This document shows, piece by piece, positions 8,415 to 14,098 of a stretch of 17,902 nt of DNA. The DNA is from JAWWBL01 sp033720975 (GTDB lineage: Bacteria > Actinomycetota > Acidimicrobiia > Spongiisociales > ZC4RG35): assembly GCA_033720975.1 (NCBI GenBank), contig JAWWBL010000031.1, positions 1 to 17,902 on the forward strand. The letters run 5' to 3'. The translations under genes and the position numbers were made by a program. The notes under the pieces were generated by a model, which saw only the letters and a list, made by a program, of their open reading frames with translations, was not told the DNA's origin and ran no database searches. Every line of letters starts with the position of its first letter. The stretch's first letter is position 1.

Positions 8415-8797
8415 TGATTGCCTCCGCCACTGTCCAGTCGGGCGACAAACCCCTGGTCGGATGGGAGGTCAACCAGGAGTTGGTTGCGGTCGGTGGGAAG
8501 AATCATTCCCAGCTGTTCGGCCAGAGGCGCAATCCGCGAGGGGTTCTCGAGCCGGGCGATCTCCAATCTCAGCAATTGATTGGCCTTCTCCGCCTGCTCG
8601 ATCGCTTCGGTGAGCTCCGCGATCTCGAAGGCAGAGCGATCGAGGCTCGTCCGGGCGAAGCCAAGGCCCAGGAACGCCAAGACGCCGACAGCCACCATGA
8701 TCATCCATGGGGCCACGGACGGGCGCCGTAAACGCCTCCCTTTGATAACCCGCAAGCGGTCGTCCGAACCGCCGAGGGTCACGGGGCGGGCAGTCAC
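8411..8797 (-). CDS. ftsL: FtsL-like septum formation protein
   Basis: Small bitopic division protein. FtsL proteins are known to join the FtsQLB complex that activates FtsWI. The 128-residue protein has a basic cytoplasmic N-terminus (RVIKGRRLRRP), one membrane helix (about 29-47), then an extracytoplasmic coiled-coil (about 55-85, rich in Glu/Leu/Ala heptads) ending at NPSRIAPLAEQLGMILP, a segment typical of FtsL/DivIC-type proteins, and a short tail. It starts with GTG overlapping the rsmH stop as GTGA. The sequence family is poorly conserved, so the name rests on size, topology and position between rsmH and ftsI. Confidence 0.88.
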   Translation of the reverse strand: MTARPVTLGGSDDRLRVIKGRRLRRPSVAPWMIMVAVGVLAFLGLGFARTSLDRSAFEIAELTEAIEQAEKANQLLRLEIARLENPSRIAPLAEQLGMILPTDRNQLLVDLPSDQGFVARLDSGGGNQ

Positions 8798-9717
8798 GAC
8801 GCGATCCTCTCGGCGGCTCGAAGCCTGGCCGACCGGGCCCGCTTGTTGACAGCCACTTCCTGAGCGCTGGGGCGAATCGGCTTGCGTGTGAGAATCCTCA
8901 GCTCCGCAGTGTTGCCGCATCCGCAGATCGGAAGGCCCGGTGGGCAGGTGCAGCCTGCTGCACCGGCTGCAAACCGCCGTTTGACGATGCGGTCCTCGAG
9001 CGAATGGTATGAAATTGCGAGGAGGCGCCCCGACGGGCCGAGTTTCTCCAGGGCGCCGTCGAGACCGGAGCTGATGCTGGTCAATTCGTCGTTCGCGGCG
9101 ATGCGGAGTGCCTGGAAGGTGCGCCGGGCGGGATGACCCACCCGGCGCCGGGCCGCGGGCATCGTCTGTGCGACGACGGTGGACAACTCGGTTGTGGTTT
9201 GAATGGGCCGGGCCGCGACAATGGCTTTGGCGATCCGTCGGCCAAGGGGCTCCTCCCCGTACTCGAGGAGCAGGCTGGCAATCCGCCCCTCCTCCCACCC
9301 GTTGACGATCTCGTGAGCGGTCACGGCGGCGTCAGGCCCCATGCGCATGTCGAGCGGGCCCTCGCGGCCGTAGGAAAAGCCACGTTCGGCAGTGTCGAGC
9401 TGGTGCGATGAGACACCAAAGTCGAAAAGCACTCCATCGACCTCGGGCAACTCGACGAGATCGGCTATGTCGCCGAAATTGCCAAGCTTCGCTTCGACGC
9501 CCATATGGCGCGCGTTCTCCACCGCCTCCGGGTCTCTGTCGATCGCGATCACCGTCACGTCCTCTCCGTGCTCTTCCAACAACCGTCGGGTGTGACCCCC
9601 GCCCCCAAAGGTCGCGTCAACAACGACCCCGGGCAGCACAGGCGCCAACAGACCGACGACTTCCTCTACCAGGACCGGACGGTGGTATTCAGGGTCTCTT
9701 GTCCGGTCCTGGGCCAT
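8794..9717 (-). CDS. rsmH: RsmH (MraW), 16S rRNA (cytosine1402-N4)-methyltransferase
   Basis: S-adenosylmethionine-dependent enzyme that N4-methylates C1402 in the 16S rRNA decoding centre, classically encoded between mraZ and ftsL. The 307-residue protein has EYHRPVLVEEV at the N-terminus, the SAM-binding motif DATFGGGGHT (34-43), DFGVSSHQLD (99-108) and the SYHSLEDRIVKR motif (236-247). Four cysteines (256, 258, 265, 267) in CTCPPGLPICGC could bind metal. The start at 9717 fits the family N-terminus and has a GGGGGG tract about six bases upstream. A TTG at 9744 is in frame but less likely. Both the tract and the ATG lie inside one arm of a strong inverted repeat, suggesting translational control. 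Confidence 0.96.
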   Translation of the reverse strand: MAQDRTRDPEYHRPVLVEEVVGLLAPVLPGVVVDATFGGGGHTRRLLEEHGEDVTVIAIDRDPEAVENARHMGVEAKLGNFGDIADLVELPEVDGVLFDFGVSSHQLDTAERGFSYGREGPLDMRMGPDAAVTAHEIVNGWEEGRIASLLLEYGEEPLGRRIAKAIVAARPIQTTTELSTVVAQTMPAARRRVGHPARRTFQALRIAANDELTSISSGLDGALEKLGPSGRLLAISYHSLEDRIVKRRFAAGAAGCTCPPGLPICGCGNTAELRILTRKPIRPSAQEVAVNKRARSARLRAAERIAS

Positions 9718-9799
9718 TGCCAGCCCCCCGGGCGCTGGTACCAACTAGAAGCGGGCGGAGTCAGGGGCCTTCCAATTGGTTCCGGGGGGCTGGCATTGG
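9714..9799 (-). promoter_or_regulatory. Inverted repeat sequestering the rsmH ribosome-binding site and start codon
   Basis: In the mraZ-rsmH spacer, 9782-9799 and 9714-9731 are complementary at 17 of 18 positions, including 13 consecutive pairs (GCCAGCCCCCCGG with CCGGGGGGCTGGC), around a 50-base loop. In the transcript the 3' arm CCGGGGGGCUGGCAAUGG holds the only plausible Shine-Dalgarno tract and the AUG of rsmH; the single mismatch is at the A of AUG. The fold would block rsmH initiation. The 5' arm contains an ATG opening an 11-codon frame (9796-9761), so translation there could open the stem. There is no T-tract, so it is not an intrinsic terminator. The repeat is directly seen; the regulatory role is inferred. 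Confidence 0.65.
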
Positions 9800-9824
9800 T
9801 CCAAGCCAGCGTCGTTCGTGCTCG

Positions 9825-10241
9825 CTAGGCCTCCTCCTCCTCTAGGTATCTGACATCGCCTGCCTCACGATCACTGAGATAGGCGTCTTTCTCCCAGAGC
9901 TCGATGTGGTCGAAGACACCGATCACCGCTATCTCGGTTCCCGGTTCCAGGTCGGCGAACTCCCTCAGGTCAGGCTTCAGCAATACGCGGCCCGACTTGT
10001 CGAGGGTCTGGAGGTCGGCACCACCGAACACGGTTCGGGAGAATTGGCGGCCGGACCGATCCTGGGGTCTGTCGAGAACCTCCGATGCCTTCTGCTCGAA
10101 GTCCTCTGCGGCGAAGATGGTGAGTTGGCCGTCTTGGCCCTTGGCGATCACCGCTCCGTCCTCCAGTCCGCGACGAAAGGAAGAGGGCATCACCACCCGT
10201 CCTTTGCCGTCGAGGCTGTGGAAGTACTCACCCAGGAACAC
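9825..10241 (-). CDS. mraZ: MraZ, AbrB-fold transcriptional regulator of the dcw operon
   Basis: DNA-binding protein of the SpoVT/AbrB superfold that forms rings and, where studied, represses its own dcw promoter. The 138-residue protein contains two swapped-hairpin domains, each with a DxxGR signature: DGKGR (11-15) after FLGEYFHSL, and DKSGR (81-85). It ends in an acidic tail, EEEEA. The frame extends to 10358, but family proteins begin MFLGE, so the GTG at 10241 is chosen; GGAG lies ten bases upstream. It is the first gene of the operon and is separated from rsmH by 107 bases, the largest gap in the cluster. Its predicted binding sites lie just upstream. Confidence 0.96.
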   Translation of the reverse strand: MFLGEYFHSLDGKGRVVMPSSFRRGLEDGAVIAKGQDGQLTIFAAEDFEQKASEVLDRPQDRSGRQFSRTVFGGADLQTLDKSGRVLLKPDLREFADLEPGTEIAVIGVFDHIELWEKDAYLSDREAGDVRYLEEEEA

Positions 10242-10292
10242 TTCAGCTGTTCTCCGTCCGTCCTCACTGTCATCTCCCCTTGTGGGAGTGAT

Positions 10293-10353
10293 CGCCACTA
10301 TGACCCACTTTGCCCCACTTGTCAACCCTTTAGCCCCACACTCCCCTCCCCCA
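10293..10353 (-). promoter_or_regulatory. MraZ operator: TGGGN direct repeats
   Basis: MraZ is known to bind TGGGN repeats separated by five bases upstream of mraZ. On the minus strand there are TGGGG (10313-10317), TGGGT (10303-10307) and TGGCG (10293-10297), at exact 10-base periodicity; the last has one departure from TGGG. Two further TGGGG copies lie upstream at 10334-10338 and 10349-10353, with spacings of 15 and 21 bases. The three core boxes fall between the -35 and -10 hexamers and just past the -10, so bound MraZ would block RNA polymerase. The boxes are seen; the repression is inferred from the family. Confidence 0.72.
10297..10325 (-). promoter_or_regulatory. Sigma70-type promoter of the dcw operon (PmraZ)
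   Basis: On the minus strand a perfect -35 TTGACA (10320-10325) is followed after 17 bases by a -10 CATAGT (10297-10302), which matches TATAAT at four of six positions. Transcription would begin near 10290, giving a leader of about 50 bases before the mraZ GTG. The spacing and position make this the likely main promoter of the cluster. The MraZ boxes fill its spacer and touch the -10. Confidence 0.75.
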
Positions 10354-10434
10354 CTCACTACGCAGACGCGCAGAACGGTTTCGATTTGGGATCAGGCCGT
10401 GAACGGACCAGTTGGGAAGCAGAGTGGGGTGAGG

Positions 10435-10938
10435 CTAAGCCGACTCGGGCACGAGATAGGGATGCCAGGTCGGGTCGACCTGGAAACCAGTCGAGGCGTA
10501 GATCCAACCGAACCTCCGGGGGGGCCGGGGTTGGGATTGAAGACGGAGGCCGCTCTCCGAAGGGGTGCGATTCCCCTTGCGGACGTTGCAAGACCGGCAG
10601 CAAGCCACGACGTTGTCCCATGTATGGGCACCGCCCCTGGAGCGCGGTGTCACATGGTCGAGCGAGTCAGCCGGCCTGCCGCAGTACTGGCAGGCGTGGC
10701 CGTCTCTACCGAACACCGCCCGCCGAGTCACCGGGACGGCACGTCGGTACGGCACCTTCACGAATCGGTTCAACCTCACAACTGACGGCACGGCGACGCT
10801 GAAACGCTCGGAGTGCCAGTGCTCGTCCCGATTGACCACAGCGCTCGCCTTCTCCGTCAGCACGAGCACCAGCGCCCGGCGTTCTGGTACCACCGAGAGC
10901 GGTTCGTAGCTGGCGTTGAGGACTAGTGATCGGCTCAT
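10435..10938 (-). CDS. HNH endonuclease family protein
   Basis: A 167-residue protein with a complete HNH nuclease fold in its C-terminal half: CQYC (83-86), LDHVTPRSRGG (93-103) with the Asp-His pair 94-95, TWDNVV (106-111) and CRSCNVRKG (114-122). The two CxxC pairs should bind structural zinc and His95 is the expected catalytic base. The N-terminal 70 residues start SLVLNASYEPLSVV, a form common in stand-alone actinobacterial HNH proteins. The cellular role of this subfamily is not known to me. The ATG at 10938 is the natural start. The gene is 61 bases downstream of the unknown gene pair and reads toward mraZ with no visible terminator in between. It shows no link to an intron, intein or mobile element. 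Confidence 0.88.
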   Translation of the reverse strand: MSRSLVLNASYEPLSVVPERRALVLVLTEKASAVVNRDEHWHSERFSVAVPSVVRLNRFVKVPYRRAVPVTRRAVFGRDGHACQYCGRPADSLDHVTPRSRGGAHTWDNVVACCRSCNVRKGNRTPSESGLRLQSQPRPPRRFGWIYASTGFQVDPTWHPYLVPESA

Positions 10939-10968
10939 GTCGCGTTCTGGACCCGGCGGGAAATGGTA

Positions 10969-10998
10969 GCTATGACCCGTATTTCTCCGACGAGTCCA
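10969..10998 (-). promoter_or_regulatory. Weak candidate promoter upstream of the HNH gene
   Basis: On the minus strand TGGACT (10993-10998) and CATAGC (10969-10974) are separated by 18 bases. The -10 candidate shares the nine bases GGGTCATAG with the mraZ promoter. Matches to consensus are only 4/6 and 3/6, so the HNH gene may equally be read from the promoter of the upstream gene pair. Confidence 0.22.
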
Positions 10999-10999
10999 T

Positions 11000-11578
11000 T
11001 CAGCGCGCCAGTGAACGCTCCTGTCCTATGGCTCCGATCGCTTCGCCCACGGCCCGGGCGAGAGCCTGCTCCCATCCCAGGGAGACATTGGCCGAGCCTC
11101 GCGATTGCACGGCACCCTCGCCTGCCACGACCTCGAGAAGTCCATCGTCGTCGAGCGTGACCGACGAGATCTCCACAGGGACTCGCCCGGTCACCTGGCT
11201 CCAAGCATCTGCGACTCCCTGAGCGATTGCTGTGGGGTTGGCCGGAACGATGCGAAAAGACCGAATGTTTGGCGTCGCCACCTCTACGCGGGCCCCGCCC
11301 TCAATCGGTGTGATCCGGAGATCGACACCCAGCCCTACTGGTTCACCGGGCCCTACGGGCTCACGCAGAGCCTTCGTTGGGACGACTCGGGCACCCACCT
11401 CGGGAGACGGCTTGGTGCCATACGCCGCAAGTAGGCCCCGCACTTTCTCCATGACCGCCGACTCGTCAGCACCGGGCGCGAGACGAACGTTGATCCCACC
11501 ACCCGACTCAGTCAGGTCGACCGTGACACCGGCTACGCCAGGGATGTCCTCGATGCGGCTGGCGAGACCGGGACTCAT
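11000..11578 (-). CDS. Protein of unknown function (192 aa)
   Basis: I do not recognise this protein. The N-terminal part (about 1-50, IEDIPGVAGVTVDL followed by GGINVRLAPGADE and a helix KVRGLLAAYG) has a beta-beta-alpha pattern. A proline/glycine-rich linker follows (about 52-80). The C-terminal part (about 85-190) predicts alternating strands and helices, ending in a helix rich in alanine (EQALARAVGEAIGAIG). There is no signal peptide, membrane helix or cysteine. The ATG overlaps the stop of the upstream 84-aa gene as ATGA, so the two are almost certainly co-translated. The frame continues upstream but only as a shadow of that gene. A soluble cytoplasmic protein is inferred. Confidence 0.8.
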   Translation of the reverse strand: MSPGLASRIEDIPGVAGVTVDLTESGGGINVRLAPGADESAVMEKVRGLLAAYGTKPSPEVGARVVPTKALREPVGPGEPVGLGVDLRITPIEGGARVEVATPNIRSFRIVPANPTAIAQGVADAWSQVTGRVPVEISSVTLDDDGLLEVVAGEGAVQSRGSANVSLGWEQALARAVGEAIGAIGQERSLAR

Positions 11579-11829
11579 GACGAGCCGGCCCAGCGGGCCA
11601 ATGCCCGCATCGATCTGCGCCAGCGAAGAAAGGCAGTCAAGTCTCCGGGCTCGACCGGATGATCTTTTGCGCCATAGGCGGTGATCATCCTCCAGCCCAG
11701 GTAATCGGGAGCCATGCCGAGGCCGCTGTGACGGCGCACCGATAACGCGGCGCGCAACGCTTCCCAGATCAGGGACGGACGCGCCACCACGGGCGCGATC
11801 ACAGCTGACAGCCCGCGTATTGCCCTCAC
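11575..11829 (-). CDS. Small protein of unknown function (84 aa)
   Basis: An 84-residue basic protein I cannot assign. It starts with GTG, with GGGAG five bases upstream and a stronger AAGGAGG about 15 bases upstream. The N-terminal third is hydrophobic (LSAVIAPVVARPSLIWEAL) but contains an Arg and a Pro, so it is not a convincing membrane helix. The C-terminal part has conserved-looking aromatic and arginine residues: YLGWRMITAYG, then EPGDLTAFLRWRRSMR. Its stop overlaps the start of the 192-aa gene as ATGA. It is divergent from the MoxR operon, with 95 bases between start codons. The overlap and tight packing support a real gene. Confidence 0.7.
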   Translation of the reverse strand: MRAIRGLSAVIAPVVARPSLIWEALRAALSVRRHSGLGMAPDYLGWRMITAYGAKDHPVEPGDLTAFLRWRRSMRALARWAGSS

Positions 11830-11924
11830 GATGACTCCCGTATTTCCTCCTTTTCGGCAGACTAGTCACCGTCCCCAACCCCTACGAGGGACCATCGTTA
11901 GAGTTCCCGGCCGAGCTAGACACC
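11830..11924. other. Divergent intergenic region between the 84-aa gene and the MoxR operon
   Basis: These 95 bases must hold promoters for both directions unless transcription enters from further away. I see no good -35/-10 pair on either strand. On the minus strand the segment at 11831-11850 contains GAAATACGGG next to GGAG, and a near copy occurs upstream of the HNH gene (10972-10988). An ACTAGT palindrome lies near 11861-11866. No hairpin or T-tract is evident. Confidence 0.4.
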
Positions 11925-12917
11925 ATGAATGAGGAGCAATTGCCCAAGCCAAGCGACCCCGGAGATTCGTTCGTCCACAACTTCGAGCGGATCGCATCCA
12001 ACGTCGAAACCGTGATTCAAGGGAAGCGGGAAGTGATCGAATTGATCCTTCTCGCCCTGGTGGCCGAGGGTCATGTTCTCGTCGAAGACGTCCCGGGCGT
12101 GGGGAAGACCCAACTCGCCAAATCCGTGGCGCGCTCCATCGACGGAGCCTTCAGCCGTATTCAGTTCACACCCGACCTGCTTCCCTCCGACGTAACGGGA
12201 ATATCGGTTTGGGACAGGGAGAAGCGGGCATTCGAGTTCAAACACGGGCCTGTGTTCGCCAACGTGGTAGTCGGGGACGAGATAAACCGAGCTAGCCCAA
12301 AGACGCAGTCCGCCCTTCTCGAGGCAATGGAAGAGAGACAGGTCACATCCGATGGTGTCACGCGACCCCTTTCTCTCCCGTTCGTCGTCATCGCCACACA
12401 GAACCCTCTCGAGCACGAAGGGACCTATCCCCTCCCCGAGTCGCAGCTCGACAGGTTCATGATGCGCGTGGTGATCGGGTATCCGTCGCGTGAAAAGGAG
12501 CTTGAGATCCTGGATACACACGGTGTCCGATCGGCCTATCAAGGCCTTGAGCCGGTCGCGTCGCTGGGTGATGTGAGCGACATGATCTCTTGGGCTCAGG
12601 CCATCACGGTGTCATCCTCAGTCAAGTCCTACGTGCTCGACATCGTCGCAGCCACTCGCTCCCACCCCGGCATCGCCTTGGGTGCATCACCCCGGTCGTC
12701 GCTCTTCTTGGTGAGACTGGCGCGAGCCCGTGCGGCTGCAGCAGGACGCGGATATGTCCTGCCGGATGACATCAAGGCGTTGGCCATTCCGGTGTTGGAC
12801 CACCGAATGGCGATGCACCCCGATGCGATGATGCGTGGAGAGACAGCCGATGTGGCTCTGATGGAGATTCTCGACCGACTTAGTGTGCCCGGGACCACAT
12901 CCAGGGCCGTCCCCTGA
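11925..12917 (+). CDS. MoxR-family AAA+ ATPase
   Basis: Cytoplasmic AAA+ ATPase of the MoxR group; members are thought to act as chaperones for partner proteins encoded beside them, often with DUF58/VWA proteins. The 330-residue protein has Walker A VPGVGKT (56-62), a Walker B region VVVGDEINRA (114-123) with Asp118-Glu119, sensor 1 in ATQNP (157-161), the LDRF segment (175-178) and a C-terminal lid with ASPRSS. The ATG at 11925 is preceded only by a weak GAG; the protein length and N-terminus fit the family. Its TGA shares one base with the next ATG (TGATG), so DUF58 is translationally coupled. First gene of a three-gene operon. Confidence 0.95.
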   Translation: MNEEQLPKPSDPGDSFVHNFERIASNVETVIQGKREVIELILLALVAEGHVLVEDVPGVGKTQLAKSVARSIDGAFSRIQFTPDLLPSDVTGISVWDREKRAFEFKHGPVFANVVVGDEINRASPKTQSALLEAMEERQVTSDGVTRPLSLPFVVIATQNPLEHEGTYPLPESQLDRFMMRVVIGYPSREKELEILDTHGVRSAYQGLEPVASLGDVSDMISWAQAITVSSSVKSYVLDIVAATRSHPGIALGASPRSSLFLVRLARARAAAAGRGYVLPDDIKALAIPVLDHRMAMHPDAMMRGETADVALMEILDRLSVPGTTSRAVP

Positions 12918-14098
12918 TGCCAACGGTTCGAGGCTGGGCCATGATGGGGGCCGGCCTCGCCCTGGTGTTGCTGTGGGCACTCCTTGGCAACGACATAGAG
13001 CTGTTGCTCACCGGAGCATTCCTTACCACGGCCGCGGTGATCGGCGTCATATGGGTTCGTCTCACGGGATTGGCACTAACAGTCGAGCGGCGGATATCGC
13101 CGGGCACTGTCAACGAAGGACAGACGGTGACGGCGGCGATCACGGTTCGCAACGCCGGTCGCATCCGAATTGCCAATCTCTTCGTCGTCGATGAAATACG
13201 AGGGCTCGGACTCGCCAGCTTCGAGACGTCGCTGCTCAGATCGGGAGATTCTGCGACCGGGACATATCGGGTGAGCTGCCGACCCCGCGGCATCTACCAG
13301 GTCGGCCCGCCAAAAGCGACAGCAACCGATCCGCTGGGTCTCGCCGAAGTTTCCGTCGTGGCTGATCTCGTCGATCGGCTGGTGGTTTATCCAGCCGTCG
13401 AGGACCTCGATGGCCTGCCCTCGCTCGCAGCTCGGACCGGTCTCGGGAATCAGTCGACGCCCGACCGATCCCAGAGGGGCGGCGAGGACTTCTACACACT
13501 TCGCCAGTATCAGCTCGGCGACGACTTGAGGCGTGTGCACTGGCCCTGGTCGGCCAAGACGGAGGAGCTGATGATTCGGCAGCTTCAGACTCCTCAACAT
13601 GCCGAAGCCGTCATCTATCTCGACACGAGAGCGAACGCGTACGAGTCTGGTGATGCCTTTGAACAGGCGGTACGAGGTGCGGCTAGTGCGCTTGCCCACC
13701 TCGCCCGCTTCGGTCTGGCCACCGAGGTGTGGTTCGGGGGGTCGGAATCGTCGGGAGAGAAAACCTACCGGGGCGCCATGGAACAACTCGCCGTCATCAC
13801 ACCGCGTTGGCACATCCACCTGGCCCCAAGCGCCGCCCAACTCGAGGACATGGTCACCGACGGTGTCTTGGTCGTAGTTACTGGCACCCCGGACCGGGAG
13901 GTCCTGACCATTATTCGCGCTCTCGGCTCAAGACGAGCGTTCCCGATCGCGATGCTGGCTACGGGCACGACTCCACCGATTCTGGGTCAGTTTCACCGAG
14001 AAGGCATCATGACAATCGTGTCATCCGAGGACGGGAGCTGGGCCCGAGAGTGGAGGCGCACGACGCAGGGATCATGGGACGCGGCCTCGGCCAGGTAA
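12917..14098 (+). CDS. DUF58 domain-containing membrane protein
   Basis: Member of the DUF58 family that accompanies MoxR ATPases. The 393-residue protein has two N-terminal membrane helices (about 7-25 and 29-48), a beta-rich domain (about 52-160) and the DUF58 core with GGEDFYTLRQYQLGDD (188-203) followed by RRVHWPWSAKTEELMIRQL. After the core the chain resembles a von Willebrand A-like fold (AVIYLDTRAN, then alternating hydrophobic strands). In the family the C-terminal part is cytoplasmic, where it could meet MoxR. It overlaps MoxR by one base and the transglutaminase gene by 25 bases. The molecular function is not established. Confidence 0.93.
   Translation: MPTVRGWAMMGAGLALVLLWALLGNDIELLLTGAFLTTAAVIGVIWVRLTGLALTVERRISPGTVNEGQTVTAAITVRNAGRIRIANLFVVDEIRGLGLASFETSLLRSGDSATGTYRVSCRPRGIYQVGPPKATATDPLGLAEVSVVADLVDRLVVYPAVEDLDGLPSLAARTGLGNQSTPDRSQRGGEDFYTLRQYQLGDDLRRVHWPWSAKTEELMIRQLQTPQHAEAVIYLDTRANAYESGDAFEQAVRGAASALAHLARFGLATEVWFGGSESSGEKTYRGAMEQLAVITPRWHIHLAPSAAQLEDMVTDGVLVVVTGTPDREVLTIIRALGSRRAFPIAMLATGTTPPILGQFHREGIMTIVSSEDGSWAREWRRTTQGSWDAASAR

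Noticed and set aside
8411..9298. FtsL frame extended upstream to 295 codons
   Set aside because: The added N-terminal part is rsmH read in the wrong frame. The GTG at 8797 gives the expected size, topology and GTGA overlap.
9714..9799. The mraZ-rsmH inverted repeat as an intrinsic terminator or mobile-element end
   Set aside because: The 50-base loop and lack of a T-tract argue against a terminator. No transposase or target duplication surrounds it.
9904..10802. Two overlapping plus-strand open frames of almost 300 codons opposite mraZ, its promoter and the HNH gene
   Set aside because: They cross two real genes and a promoter on the other strand. Their low-complexity Arg/Pro/Gly composition is typical of GC-driven shadow frames.
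10435..10938. HNH gene as a homing endonuclease, intein or insertion sequence
   Set aside because: It is a free-standing gene with no split host gene, intron or terminal repeats nearby, and matches the stand-alone actinobacterial type.
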